Origin: Zunongwangia endophytica | Lineage (GTDB): Bacteria > Bacteroidota > Bacteroidia > Flavobacteriales > Flavobacteriaceae | Assembly (NCBI RefSeq): GCF_030409505.1 | Contig: NZ_JAUFPZ010000002.1 | Span: forward strand, 2,921,501-2,985,500 | Reading direction: 5' to 3' | DNA length: 64,000 bases | In this document: positions 47,785-57,585 of the stretch, piece after piece | Numbering within the stretch: the stretch's first letter is position 1 | Layout: the number at the start of each line of letters is the position of its first letter | Position numbers and translations under genes: made by a program | The notes under the pieces: model-generated | Database searches by the model: none | The model's input: the letters and a program-made list of their open reading frames with translations, nothing else | What the model was told of the DNA's origin: nothing

Positions 47785-48340
47785 GCACGAATTACGAAAA
47801 AAATACAAATCCTTACGATTAAAACTTTCTACGGAGGTTATTGAAGAACTCAGTTTAGAAATTGCCAACAATTTGCTGAAATTAGACATTTGGGAGAACG
47901 AATTTTACCATTTGTTTTTGAGCATTGCTGAACAGAAAGAAGTGGATACCGAATTCATCTTACATATTCTACAAGGGAAAGATAAGAATGTGGTGATTCC
48001 CAGAACTGATATTGAGCAAAACGCGCTGATTAATTATTTACTTACCGACACAACCAAAATCAAAAAAAATCGCTGGAATATCCCTGAACCTGTTGATGGT
48101 ATTGAAATCACTCCAGATAAAATAGATGTCGTTTTTGTGCCGTTGCTAGCTTTCGATAAAACCGGACATCGAATTGGCTACGGAAAAGGATATTACGACA
48201 AGTTTTTAAGTTCTTGCAAAACCGATATTATTAAAATTGGGCTTTCTTTTTACGAAGCTGAAGATGCTTTTGAAGATGTTTATAACAGTGATATTCCGTT
48301 AGACTATTGCGTTACTCCGAAGCAGGTGTATAGCTTTTAG
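47777..48340 (+). CDS. 5-Formyltetrahydrofolate cyclo-ligase
   Basis: 187 residues. Converts 5-formyl-THF to 5,10-methenyl-THF using ATP, recycling folate. Diagnostic motifs: MNKHELRKKYKSLRLKLS, VVIPRTD, VFVPLLAFDKTGHRIGYGKGYYDKFL and the terminal DIPLDYCVTPKQVY. It overlaps the end of the aspartoacylase frame by 8 bases, so is probably co-transcribed. Confidence 0.93.
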   Translation: MNKHELRKKYKSLRLKLSTEVIEELSLEIANNLLKLDIWENEFYHLFLSIAEQKEVDTEFILHILQGKDKNVVIPRTDIEQNALINYLLTDTTKIKKNRWNIPEPVDGIEITPDKIDVVFVPLLAFDKTGHRIGYGKGYYDKFLSSCKTDIIKIGLSFYEAEDAFEDVYNSDIPLDYCVTPKQVYSF

Positions 48341-48668
48341 AGCATCGCATTTAGGATAGAGAATATAGATCGCTTCGCTTTTAGACTATAGAATTCTTCA
48401 ATTTGAAAATGTGGTAATGTGACGATTTGATAATTGCTATTATTCTGTATCAATTTCTTTTTAGAAAAAAGGATACGGCAGAAGAAATCAGGATTGAAGT
48501 ATCAATATAAATTTTTAATAAAGAATTGTTATCATTTTGACCCTGCCAGCCGGCAGGCAAGCTTGATTCCGCATCTCATAAGGCCGATAGCTGGCCGCTA
48601 AAAGCTTACGCTACTAAAACTAGCATTTCTGTAAACTGTGCTCAGTGCACTGTGTACTGCTAACTAAA
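48341..48668. repeat. Convergent intergenic region rich in degenerate repeats
   Basis: No gene is visible. It contains a short element (48376-48412, with GATCGCTTCGCTTTTAGAC) that resembles the reverse complement of 54140-54180, a palindrome CCTGCC-agCC-GGCAGG near 48543-48558 followed by a REP-like GCTTGATTCCGCATCTCAT, and low-complexity T/A-rich sequence. This is typical of flavobacterial intergenic repeats. Confidence 0.5.
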
Positions 48669-49277
48669 CTACTCTTTCTCTTCCTTCGGGAAAGCTCTTT
48701 TATTAAAAAGCAGCAATAAAACTACTCCAATACTTATCGAAGAATCTGCAATATTAAAAACAGGTTCGAAAAAGGTGAAAAATTTGCCACCCCAAAACGG
48801 AATCCAATCTGGCAAATATCCCTCATATAAAGGGAAATAAAGCATGTCTACCACTTTTCCGTGGAAAAGCGTACCATAGCCGCCGCCTTCAGGTAAAAAC
48901 GTTGCTACTTTATTATAGCTATCGCTAAAAGTTATTCCGTAGAAAACAGAATCAATGATATTCCCAAAAGCACCGGCAAAAATTAAAGCAATAGAGGTTA
49001 TCAAAATTCGGCTTCCATTTTTCTTAATAGAATCTACCAGCCAATAACCGATACCAAAAATTGCCACTAATCTAAATAAGGTAAGCGCAAGTTTGCCGTA
49101 TTGACCGGGAATTTTAGTTCCCCAGGCCATCCCTTCATTTTCAACAAATAGAATACTAAACCAATCTAAGACCTTTACTTCTTCACCAAGCATAAAGCTG
49201 GTTTTTATATAAATCTTCGAAATTTGATCGATTAAAAGAACAATAAATATAATTAAGCCTGCTTTCTTTAAAGACAT
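48669..49277 (-). CDS. lspA: Prolipoprotein signal peptidase II
   Basis: Cleaves signal peptides of lipidated prolipoproteins in the inner membrane. 202 residues with four membrane segments. The catalytic Asp residues are in GNIIDSVFYG and FNIADSSISIG, as in LspA. The extra loop between them (YNKVATFLPEGGGYG...) is usual in Bacteroidetes. It serves the lipoproteins seen across this window. Last gene of the ileS-dksA-lspA run. Confidence 0.95.
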   Translation of the reverse strand: MSLKKAGLIIFIVLLIDQISKIYIKTSFMLGEEVKVLDWFSILFVENEGMAWGTKIPGQYGKLALTLFRLVAIFGIGYWLVDSIKKNGSRILITSIALIFAGAFGNIIDSVFYGITFSDSYNKVATFLPEGGGYGTLFHGKVVDMLYFPLYEGYLPDWIPFWGGKFFTFFEPVFNIADSSISIGVVLLLLFNKRAFPKEEKE

Positions 49278-49312
49278 TTCTTTTTTTGTTAAAAACGCAC
49301 CAAAAATAGTAA

Positions 49313-49948
49313 TTATTTAGTTTTTCGCACGCTTATATCACCATTAATAGAAGTTAATTTAATTTGATGCATTCCGAAGAGATCTTTGGCGACTGAAACC
49401 TCACCATGTCGACTCTTAGCGTTTATTTCTCCAGAGATTACCTGCGCAGTAATATCTCCTTTATAGGTATTAACCGTGCAGTTTCCATCAAAGTTTTCCA
49501 AAATACAATATCCTCGCTGAAGATTGGCCGTAAAATTATCGAATTTGCCTTTCACAATGATCGAAGCTGAATTTGAGCTTATACTGACCTTTTTTCCTTC
49601 CGGTAAATAAAGATCAACTTCAAAAGAAAACACTTTGTGTGCACTCAGCTTATCAAAACCTCCAACTAAACGCTCTGGATATTGAGTTTCTAAAATCAAG
49701 ATTCCGTTTTCAAGCTTTGTTCTTAATTGGATGTTGTTATAATACTCCCCTTCAGAATGGGTATTAAATTTTACTGTTTCTCGATCCTCACTATAAACAT
49801 TGATTTTAAAAACCTCATCAGCCTCAAAGATAATTTCTTCAAAATCTGAGCTAAGAATATTTTGCGTGTCTTTTTGTGCAAAAAGAACACCATAGCTACT
49901 AAAAAAACATAGTGCTATTAAAACCACATATTTCTGTGAACGACTCAT
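49313..49948 (-). CDS. Secreted beta-rich protein, unknown function
   Basis: 211 residues from ATG 49948, with a signal peptide (ends LFAQ). The rest is beta-strand after beta-strand with short turns: VSISSNSASIIVKGKFDNF, CILENFDGNCTVNTYKGDI and VISGEINAKSRHGEVSVAKD. This rung-like pattern suggests a right-handed beta-helix of the DUF4097/adhesin kind. It is inserted between the dksA terminator and lspA, 35 bases before lspA. Confidence 0.65.
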   Translation of the reverse strand: MSRSQKYVVLIALCFFSSYGVLFAQKDTQNILSSDFEEIIFEADEVFKINVYSEDRETVKFNTHSEGEYYNNIQLRTKLENGILILETQYPERLVGGFDKLSAHKVFSFEVDLYLPEGKKVSISSNSASIIVKGKFDNFTANLQRGYCILENFDGNCTVNTYKGDITAQVISGEINAKSRHGEVSVAKDLFGMHQIKLTSINGDISVRKTK

Positions 49949-49963
49949 CAATTATAAAGCAAC

Positions 49964-49997
49964 AAAAAACGCTCCCAAAATAAAAGGAGCGTTTTTT
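49964..49997 (-). terminator. Terminator after the dksA-like gene
   Basis: AAAAAACGCTCC/GGAGCGTTTTTT, a 12-bp stem with a 10-base loop and T-run on the minus strand, 18 bases after the stop of the gene at 50016. It separates ileS-dksA from the downstream genes, unless read through. Confidence 0.88.
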
Positions 49998-50015
49998 ATT
50001 GATCTTATACAAAGA

Positions 50016-50399
50016 TTATTTTTGCATGTTTTTAGCTTCGATGCTTAGTGTTGCGTGGGGCACTAACCTTAAGCGATCTTTATTAATTAACTTACCAGTT
50101 ACACGGCAAATTCCGTAAGTTTTATTCTCTATTCGCGTTAAAGCGTTTTTAAGATCTCTTATAAACTTTTCCTGACGGATAGCTAATTGAGAGTTCGCTT
50201 CTTTGCTCATTGTTTCGCTACCTTCTTCAAAAGCTTTAAACGTAGGAGAGGTATCATCTGTACCGTTATTTCCATCGTTTTTATACGCATTTTGGTAGAT
50301 CTCTAGTTGTTCTTTGGCTTTCGCGATTTTACCTTGAATTAGCTGCTTAAATTCAGCCAGGTCTGCATCGCTAAAACGCTCTTTTACATCGGTTGACAT
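50016..50399 (-). CDS. TraR/DksA family protein lacking most zinc cysteines
   Basis: 127 residues: a helical coiled-coil N-terminal part, then the TraR/DksA globular motif YGICRVTGKLINKDRL and LVPHATLSIEAK. Only one of the four usual zinc-finger Cys remains (the C of GICRVTG), so zinc is probably not bound. DksA proteins enter the RNA polymerase secondary channel and act with ppGpp. The acidic tip usual in DksA is not obvious. It lies 4 bases after ileS, a common Bacteroidetes arrangement. Confidence 0.85.
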   Translation of the reverse strand: MSTDVKERFSDADLAEFKQLIQGKIAKAKEQLEIYQNAYKNDGNNGTDDTSPTFKAFEEGSETMSKEANSQLAIRQEKFIRDLKNALTRIENKTYGICRVTGKLINKDRLRLVPHATLSIEAKNMQK

Positions 50400-50403
50400 A
50401 GGC

Positions 50404-53400
50404 TCAGTTTTTTGTGATTAATAATTTAGTAGTAACATCATCAAATTCAACATCTACTCCATCGTTTACTACTTCTGCAAGTTCGAGTGCTGCAGTTAAA
50501 GTTTCAGTTTTGATATAGGTTATATTGTCATTAACGGCATCCTCGATAATACCGTCCTTTTGTAGGGTCACATTAATGGTGTCGGTTACTTCAAATCCAC
50601 TATCTTTTCTCATATTCTGGATTCGATTAATCAATTCTCTAGCGACACCTTCTTTCTTTAATTCTTCAGAAATACTCACATCTAAAGCTACGGTTATATT
50701 TCCGCTGGAAGCTACCAACCAACCTTCGATATCCTGTGAACTTATTTCTACTTCACTAGCATCCAAAGTAATCAATTCTCCATTTACTTCAACAGCTATC
50801 TTTCCTTCTTTTTCGATGTGTGCAATATCTTCGGCCTGAAGCTGATTGATCTTCGCTACAACATGCTTCATTTCTTTTCCGAAACGAGGTCCTAAAACAC
50901 GGAAATTCGGTTTTATTTGTTTCACTAAAATTCCTGAAGCATCATCGATAAGCTCTATTTCCTTTACATTCACTTCAGATTTGATTAGATCTTGAACGGC
51001 AAGAATTTCTTCTCCCTGTTGCTTATCTAATATCGGAATCATAATGCGTTGTAGTGGTTGTCTTACCTTAATCATTTCTTTTTTACGTAGCGATAGCACT
51101 AAGCTTGAAACAGTTTGTGCTTTCTCCATCTTACGCTCTAAAGATTTATCTACAAACTTCTCGTCGTAAATCGGGAACAAAGCAGTGTGAACTGAATCGT
51201 AATTTTCTTTATTACTAGTGCTGTTTAGATCTTTATACAAAGTATCCATAAAGAATGGCGCTACAGGAGCTCCAAGCTTCGCTACAGTTTCAAGACAAGT
51301 ATATAAAGTTTGGTATGCTGAAATTTTATCCTGCTCGTAATCACCTTTCCAAAATCTTCTTCGGCTTAAACGTACAAACCAGTTACTAAGATTCTCCTGA
51401 ACAAATTCTGAAATTGCTCTAGTTGCTCTAGTTGGCTCGTACTCTGCATAGAACTTATCTACTTTCGTTATAAGCGTATGTAGTTCTGAAAGAATCCAAC
51501 GATCTATTTCTGGACGTTCTTCTAACGGAACATCGGCTTCTGCATACGTAAAGTTATCGATGTTTGCGTACAGCGTAAAGAACGAATACGTGTTATAAAG
51601 TGTTCCGAAAAATTTACGGCTTACCTCTCCTATTCCTTCAATATCAAACTTTAGGTTATCCCAAGGATTCGCATTGGCAATCATATACCAACGTGTCGCA
51701 TCTGGACCGTAAGCGGCAAGTGTTTCAAAAGGATCTACTGCGTTACCAAGACGCTTAGACATTTTCTGCCCGTTTTTGTCTAAAACAAGTCCGTTTGAAA
51801 CTACATTTTTATAAGCAACATCATCAAAAGTCATGGTTGCAATTGCATGTAAAGTATAGAACCAACCACGAGTTTGATCGACACCTTCTGCAATAAAATC
51901 GGCTTTACGCCAGTCTTTCTCTACTTTTTCTTTGTTTTCGAATGGGTAGTGCCATTGCGCATACGGCATAGAGCCAGAATCGAACCAAACGTCGATAAGA
52001 TCGGCTTCACGCTTCATTGGATTTCCAGATTCAGAAACCAACGTAATTGTATCTACCACATTTTTATGAAGATCTACATTGGCGTAGTTCTCTTCACTCA
52101 TATCACCGATTTTAAAATCGGAAAAAATATCTTTGTCCATCACTCCGGCTTCCACAGCTTTGGTGATTTCTATTTTTAATTCTTCAACAGAACCAATTAT
52201 TTTTTCTTCTCTACCATCTTCGGTTCTCCAAATTGGTAGTGGAATTCCCCAATATCGGCTTCTAGATAGGTTCCAATCGTTAGCATTCGCCAACCAGTTT
52301 CCAAAACGACCTTCTCCGGTAGATTTAGGTTTCCAGTTAATACCCGTATTCAGCTCGTGCATACGATCTTTAACATCGGTCACTTTAATAAACCAGGAAT
52401 CTAACGGGTAATATAAAATTGGCTTATCGGTACGCCAACAGTTTGGATAACTATGGACATATTTTTCAACCTTAAAAGCTCTGTTTTCTTCCTTCAGCTT
52501 AATAGCGATTTCTACATCTACAGATTTTTCAGGCGCCTCACCATTATCGTAATATTCGTTCTTCACATATTTACCGGCAAATTCGCCCATTTCTGGTCTA
52601 AATTTCCCCTGTAAATCAACTAGTGGAACTAGATTATCATTATCGTCTTTCACCAACATTGGCGGCACTGCAGGAGTTGCTTGTTTGGCAACCATAGCAT
52701 CGTCTGCACCAAAAGTAGGCGCAGTATGCACAATACCGGTACCATCTTCTGTAGTTACAAAATCTCCTGAAATTACACGGAATGCATTCTCTGGGTTCTC
52801 ATAAGGCAGCGCATATGGCAATAATTGCTCATATTCGATTCCTACTAGATCTTTCCCTAAGTAAGTTTCTCCAATTAAGAAAGGTATTTTTTTATCGCCT
52901 TCTTTGTAAGCTTTTAGTTCTTCTTCGCTCTCTACTTGCTTAAATTTCTTATCGAATTGTTTCGCTACAAGCGGTTTACCTACCAAAATATTAATAGACT
53001 CGAACGTATATTGATTGTAGGTTTTTACCGCTACATATTCGATTTTTGGACCAACAGTAAGCGCGGTGTTACTAGGAAGCGTCCAAGGAGTAGTTGTCCA
53101 GGCAATTAAGAATACATCTTCAGTAAATTCTTTTAATCCCGCAGGTAATGTTTCTTTTTTAGATTTGAACATTGCGGTTACCGTAGTATCCGAAACATCC
53201 TGATAGGTTCCCGGCTGATTAAGCTCATGAGAACTTAAACCAGTTCCTGCTTTTGGAGAATAGGGTTGGATGGTATAGCCTTTATAAATAAGACCTTTGT
53301 TATAGATCTGTTTTAGCAAATACCAAACCGTCTCCATATATTTTGGCTTGTAGGTAATATATGGATCGTCCATATCTACCCAATATCCCATTTTTTCAGT

Positions 53401-53808
53401 TAGGTCGTTCCACACATCGGTGTAACGCATTACCGCATTCTTACAAGCCTCGTTATATTGCTCTACACTAATTTTAGTGCCTATATCTTCTTTGGTGATT
53501 CCAAGTTCTTTTTCAACACCAAGCTCTACCGGAAGACCATGAGTATCCCAACCTGCTTTACGTTTAACTTGAAATCCTTTTTGAGTTTTATAGCGACAAA
53601 AAATATCCTTAATTGCTCTTGCCATCACGTGGTGAATTCCCGGCAATCCGTTTGCTGATGGCGGGCCTTCAAAAAACACAAATGGCTTTTCACCCTCACG
53701 TGAAGTTATACTCTTTTCAAATATTTGGTTTTCTTTCCAATATTTTAATGTCTCCTCTGCAACTTTTGGTAAGTCAAGTCCTTTATATTCAGGGAACTTT
53801 GTGCTCAT
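50404..53808 (-). CDS. ileS: Isoleucine--tRNA ligase
   Basis: 1134 residues, the long form common in Bacteroidetes. Class I signatures: PSANGLPGIHHVMARAIKD (HIGH-type GIHH) and KMSKRLGNAVDPFE (KMSKR). The connective peptide 1 editing domain (WTTTPWTLPSNTALTVGP, GDFVTTEDGTGIVHTAP) removes misacylated valine. The C-terminal anticodon-binding and zinc-less extensions complete it. First gene of the ileS-dksA unit. Confidence 0.97.
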   Translation of the reverse strand: MSTKFPEYKGLDLPKVAEETLKYWKENQIFEKSITSREGEKPFVFFEGPPSANGLPGIHHVMARAIKDIFCRYKTQKGFQVKRKAGWDTHGLPVELGVEKELGITKEDIGTKISVEQYNEACKNAVMRYTDVWNDLTEKMGYWVDMDDPYITYKPKYMETVWYLLKQIYNKGLIYKGYTIQPYSPKAGTGLSSHELNQPGTYQDVSDTTVTAMFKSKKETLPAGLKEFTEDVFLIAWTTTPWTLPSNTALTVGPKIEYVAVKTYNQYTFESINILVGKPLVAKQFDKKFKQVESEEELKAYKEGDKKIPFLIGETYLGKDLVGIEYEQLLPYALPYENPENAFRVISGDFVTTEDGTGIVHTAPTFGADDAMVAKQATPAVPPMLVKDDNDNLVPLVDLQGKFRPEMGEFAGKYVKNEYYDNGEAPEKSVDVEIAIKLKEENRAFKVEKYVHSYPNCWRTDKPILYYPLDSWFIKVTDVKDRMHELNTGINWKPKSTGEGRFGNWLANANDWNLSRSRYWGIPLPIWRTEDGREEKIIGSVEELKIEITKAVEAGVMDKDIFSDFKIGDMSEENYANVDLHKNVVDTITLVSESGNPMKREADLIDVWFDSGSMPYAQWHYPFENKEKVEKDWRKADFIAEGVDQTRGWFYTLHAIATMTFDDVAYKNVVSNGLVLDKNGQKMSKRLGNAVDPFETLAAYGPDATRWYMIANANPWDNLKFDIEGIGEVSRKFFGTLYNTYSFFTLYANIDNFTYAEADVPLEERPEIDRWILSELHTLITKVDKFYAEYEPTRATRAISEFVQENLSNWFVRLSRRRFWKGDYEQDKISAYQTLYTCLETVAKLGAPVAPFFMDTLYKDLNSTSNKENYDSVHTALFPIYDEKFVDKSLERKMEKAQTVSSLVLSLRKKEMIKVRQPLQRIMIPILDKQQGEEILAVQDLIKSEVNVKEIELIDDASGILVKQIKPNFRVLGPRFGKEMKHVVAKINQLQAEDIAHIEKEGKIAVEVNGELITLDASEVEISSQDIEGWLVASSGNITVALDVSISEELKKEGVARELINRIQNMRKDSGFEVTDTINVTLQKDGIIEDAVNDNITYIKTETLTAALELAEVVNDGVDVEFDDVTTKLLITKN

Positions 53809-54182
53809 TTCCTCAAAATTTCTAATGATGTGCGAAAATAAGGAATTTTGCTAAAATAGCCGTTGCTATCTGCTTAAATTAGCCAATCTTGGGAATAATA
53901 ACCCACAGGTAAAACCGAATTAAACAAAACGTAATATAACAGCTTGATTTTTACGTTGTTTTTAAAGTAGTTAAGACTTTAGCTATTAGCTTGTGGCGAT
54001 CAACTTTCAGCATGATTTGAATTCACATAAAAAAGTGTCATCTCAACCGGAGCGGAGAGATTTCTCAATTTCAGCTCGGTCGAGATGATACCGAATTTCA
54101 TTCTTCAAAATTCAACATAAAAATATCTATTTTTCTATGCTCTGTAGTCTAGATTCTAAAAGCGCATCGATCTAATATCCAA
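53809..54182. repeat. Intergenic region with a REP-like palindrome
   Basis: About 374 bases between ileS and the TonB-dependent receptor. 54035-54091 is an inverted repeat: TCATCTCAACCG on the left and CGGTCGAGATGA on the right, 11 of 12 paired, with an inner GAGA/TCTC. 54121-54180 contains a short element related to 48376-48412 in inverted orientation. No gene, promoter or terminator is clearly visible. Confidence 0.6.
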
Positions 54183-56855
54183 CTACAGTTTATAAGCCAC
54201 TTTAAATAGCAGAACTCTTGGTTGCAAATAAACTCGACGATCGGTGACGATAAATTCTGAAAATGAATTTTCTCTACGGAAGTTAGCATCTAGCATATTA
54301 AGCGCTTCAACTTCAAAACTCCACGGGCTATCCATCTTATTGTAAAATAAAGAGGCGTTTCCTACCTGAAATCTATTTACCTGATTGGTTTCCTGATTTT
54401 TATAATAATTATATTCATAATCAGCTTTCAGAATAAATCCGTCCCAAAAATCATATTCTAATCGTGCAAACGGAGTAAACTTTACAAATCTATTCTGAAA
54501 AGTATCCGATCCAAAAGCACTAAAATCATGATCGTATCCTATATCGAGATTCGGTAATTTTTTAAATGTAGTGCGCGCCCGCAACCCATAACCATAATTT
54601 TCTGAATCATAATCAATGGTATTCTCGTTTATAATTCGGCTAGTATTTGCTAAAGATGCATTGGCATCGACAGTAAAACGATAATCGCTTATACGCTTAG
54701 TAAAAGAACCACGAAAACTATAAGTTTCATTTGGTAAATCGGTATACACCGGACTTGAAATCTGATTAATTCCTTCTAAAATAGTGGTATTTAAAATGGA
54801 ATTTACCCGATTGGAATAATTAAAAAAGAAATTGTAATTGATGCCTTTAAACAGGCTAAACTTGTAATAGCTTAATAACAGCGTGTGGTATAATTGATTT
54901 TCAAGATCTTCATTGCCCCGATAAATGCGGTTAAAACTACTCAACCGATAGCGATTTGCATAGCTTGAAGCATTATTAAAACTAGACCGCATTCTATAAT
55001 TTAAGCGTAATTTTTCTGAACCGCCAAGTTTGTATTCACTCTCGAATTCTGGCAATACTACTGGTTTTGTTTCATTTGAAATATTTTCTGAAAACTGAGT
55101 AACCTGCCATAAGTAATAATGATAAAACAATCCAGGTTTTAAAATAAGATCACCAAACATGGTTTTATACTGAAAACCTACATATTGATCGACCAATCGA
55201 TAATGAACATCGTTATTAAAACCGGCTTCATTGAAATTATTAATTTCTCCTGAATCCAATTGTTGTTCATCGAGTGTGCTGTAACGCTGATCTGAGAAAT
55301 TAACACCTAAAGCAGGATAAATATGATTGGTGTTATTAAGAACCCAATAATGTTTTATATCCAAATTTGCCTGATTGACCGTAGTGTTTACTTGCTGAAA
55401 TAAATGTAGACTATCTTCTTCTACAAACGGAATAATCGTATTAAAAATAGGCTGATTGAATAACCAATCTTTATCGTTTTCATTCTTTGAAAATTTATAA
55501 TCGAAATTGACTGTTGACGTATGCTCAAAAGAAAATTGTTTACTATAACTTAAATTTTGAGTAAAATCGAGCCCCTGCGGACTCGTAGTTGTGCTAATAA
55601 ACGTGGAATCAATCGGAGTTACCGAATTTAAAATTCCGTCGCTAGTGGCCGAAGATGTTTTTACATAGGCATCGTAAGTAAGATCTTCATCGGCATTTGG
55701 GCGATAACGCAGCTGCAATTTATTCAGTGTAAAAAACAGGTCGTTATTTTCTTGCGTTTCCCGAGATTCATCCAGCCCGCGATCTTCATCAATATAAGTG
55801 ATGTTATATTCTTCCCGTGTTTCAAGCTTGTTATTCGAAATAATGGTGTAAGCATTCAGATCTAAATTGTTGGATATTTGCTGGGCGATATTAAAAGCTC
55901 CAAATTCATTTTTGTTATACGTAAAATCTTCATTTTGTAAAAATTGGGCGAAGTCGTCATTATAAATACTACTTGCATTTGGGCGATCCATTAGTGATAA
56001 ATAACCACCTTCAAAATTGATATAATCCTGCATAGAAAACGACTTTTGCCCAGTATTATTAAAATCGCCTATGACGTTTACTGAAGTTTTAGGACTGTAG
56101 TAAAATAAGGTTGGATGAATGGTATAGCGATCTTCCACACCTCCCCCGGCTTCAATATCGCCAAAAGCAAAATTCTTTTTGCCTTCAGATAATTTGATGT
56201 TCATTGCCATTTTATCACTATCCTCTAGCCCTTTTAAAAATGGAATTTCACTATAATTATCGAGCACCTCGACCTCATCTACAGCATCGGCAGGAATATT
56301 TTCTACGGCTAGTTTAGAATCTCCGGTAAAAAAAGTTTTTCCGTCGACCATTAGTTTATCGACCTTTTTACCATTTACGGTAATAGTTCCTTCACGGTCG
56401 ACTTCCACGCCCGGTAGTTTATTTAAGACTTCACGGAGTTTACGTTCGGCGCCGGTTTTAAAAACATCGGTACGGTAAATTATGGTATCTTCTTTAACTA
56501 CCACCGCCATTTTCTTTTTGATGAGCACTTCTTCCAGGCTTTCGTTACTGGCCTGCATGGTATAATTTTTCTGAACATCACGGCGGGCAATAATCGAATC
56601 GATAATTTTTTGATAGCCTAAATAACTAATTTCGATTACGTAACTACTGTCTTTTTCCAGGTTAAGGCGATAACGTCCTTTTTCATCGGAAATGGAAAAC
56701 GCCATATTTAGATCGTCACTATCTGGGATCGCAATAAGATTTGCGCCATGAAGCGGCACATTAACCGAATCTTTAACGGTGCCGGTGAAGGTTTGGGCTT
56801 TAGCCCCGAACATACACAATCCCAAAATAAAAAGTAAGAGTGAGTTTAATTTCAA
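54183..56855 (-). CDS. TonB-dependent receptor-type outer-membrane protein of the GLPGLI cluster
   Basis: 890 residues: signal peptide (ends GAKAQ), CarboxypepD_reg-like domain (TFTGTVKDSVNVPLHGANLI), plug-like region (VLNKLPGVEVDREGTITVNG, KVDKLMVDGKTFFTGD, KLAVENIPADAVDEVEVLD) and a large barrel ending LQPRVLLFKVAYKL. The start is a TTG at 56855, one base after the stop of the GLPGLI gene, and the truncated copy at 59580 also starts with TTG, which supports it. Two 5' fragments of this gene are found at 58.0 and 59.4 kb. Likely transporter or assembly partner for the GLPGLI proteins; substrate unknown. Confidence 0.87.
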   Translation of the reverse strand: MKLNSLLLFILGLCMFGAKAQTFTGTVKDSVNVPLHGANLIAIPDSDDLNMAFSISDEKGRYRLNLEKDSSYVIEISYLGYQKIIDSIIARRDVQKNYTMQASNESLEEVLIKKKMAVVVKEDTIIYRTDVFKTGAERKLREVLNKLPGVEVDREGTITVNGKKVDKLMVDGKTFFTGDSKLAVENIPADAVDEVEVLDNYSEIPFLKGLEDSDKMAMNIKLSEGKKNFAFGDIEAGGGVEDRYTIHPTLFYYSPKTSVNVIGDFNNTGQKSFSMQDYINFEGGYLSLMDRPNASSIYNDDFAQFLQNEDFTYNKNEFGAFNIAQQISNNLDLNAYTIISNNKLETREEYNITYIDEDRGLDESRETQENNDLFFTLNKLQLRYRPNADEDLTYDAYVKTSSATSDGILNSVTPIDSTFISTTTSPQGLDFTQNLSYSKQFSFEHTSTVNFDYKFSKNENDKDWLFNQPIFNTIIPFVEEDSLHLFQQVNTTVNQANLDIKHYWVLNNTNHIYPALGVNFSDQRYSTLDEQQLDSGEINNFNEAGFNNDVHYRLVDQYVGFQYKTMFGDLILKPGLFYHYYLWQVTQFSENISNETKPVVLPEFESEYKLGGSEKLRLNYRMRSSFNNASSYANRYRLSSFNRIYRGNEDLENQLYHTLLLSYYKFSLFKGINYNFFFNYSNRVNSILNTTILEGINQISSPVYTDLPNETYSFRGSFTKRISDYRFTVDANASLANTSRIINENTIDYDSENYGYGLRARTTFKKLPNLDIGYDHDFSAFGSDTFQNRFVKFTPFARLEYDFWDGFILKADYEYNYYKNQETNQVNRFQVGNASLFYNKMDSPWSFEVEALNMLDANFRRENSFSEFIVTDRRVYLQPRVLLFKVAYKL

Positions 56856-56856
56856 T

Positions 56857-57573
56857 TTAATTGCCTAAATCCTTAGTCATTTCTTTACCAATTTCATCAA
56901 ATTCCTTTAAAGAGATAATATCCCCATCAATTGGTCTGTGTATTTTATTTACTTTGATTTCTTTTATTTTTTTAACGGTATAGGTCTTCTTACCTCTTTT
57001 CAATTCCAAGATCAAACCTGGTAAATTACCATAATTAGCAGGGCCAAAAGGAATATTAATTTCAGGAGCATACCAAGCCACTAAATTCCATTGCTTTTTA
57101 CCCTTACCGGTTTCGTATTCCTGGACAGCTGTTGCTTTATAGGTTTTTATTCCATCTATCGTTTTAGATTCCTTTTTTAAATTCCAATCTATTGCGTCCA
57201 AATTTGACTTTATAATGTAGGTTTTACCATAAGCAAGAGTTTTATACAGTGATAGATTTTCATCAAGATTATTATAATAAATACCCCTTAAACTTGCCTG
57301 TATTTTTGCAGCTTCTAAACCATCGATGCCATCATTTTTCATCGAACTATTCATCTGGAAAACACTTTCGCTACCCAATACATTTAAAGTATACGAAATA
57401 TACTTAAAATTTTGCTCGTATTTTAAGAAAGATTCTTTTGTTCTTTGAGAAACCCGGTTCTTTTGTTCTTCATCTAAAAGTCCATCAGTACTTACTCCAT
57501 AAACAACTTGTAGAGATTGTGCTGTTGCTTTAAAACTCAGAAATAAAAATAAAGTAATAAATAAATATTTCAT
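56857..57573 (-). CDS. GLPGLI family protein 1 (adjacent to the intact receptor)
   Basis: 238 residues with a signal peptide (ends ATAQ). The family signature is WYAPEINIPFGPANYGNLPG followed by LILEL near residue 175. Beta-rich and with paired aromatic residues. GLPGLI proteins (TIGR01200) have no known function. It is followed by the receptor one base after its stop, so the pair is translationally coupled. This is one of seven copies here and is closest to the one at 60376 (SLxVVYGVSTxxxLxxEQ start, YGNLPGLILELxxxKKTY). Confidence 0.9.
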   Translation of the reverse strand: MKYLFITLFLFLSFKATAQSLQVVYGVSTDGLLDEEQKNRVSQRTKESFLKYEQNFKYISYTLNVLGSESVFQMNSSMKNDGIDGLEAAKIQASLRGIYYNNLDENLSLYKTLAYGKTYIIKSNLDAIDWNLKKESKTIDGIKTYKATAVQEYETGKGKKQWNLVAWYAPEINIPFGPANYGNLPGLILELKRGKKTYTVKKIKEIKVNKIHRPIDGDIISLKEFDEIGKEMTKDLGN

Positions 57574-57585
57574 ACCTATAAAGAT

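Noticed and set aside
54035..54091. Terminator for ileS or the receptor gene
   Set aside because: The stem is long and imperfect with no T-tract, and its sequence matches the REP-like class. It also lies upstream of ileS and about 90 bases downstream of the receptor stop.
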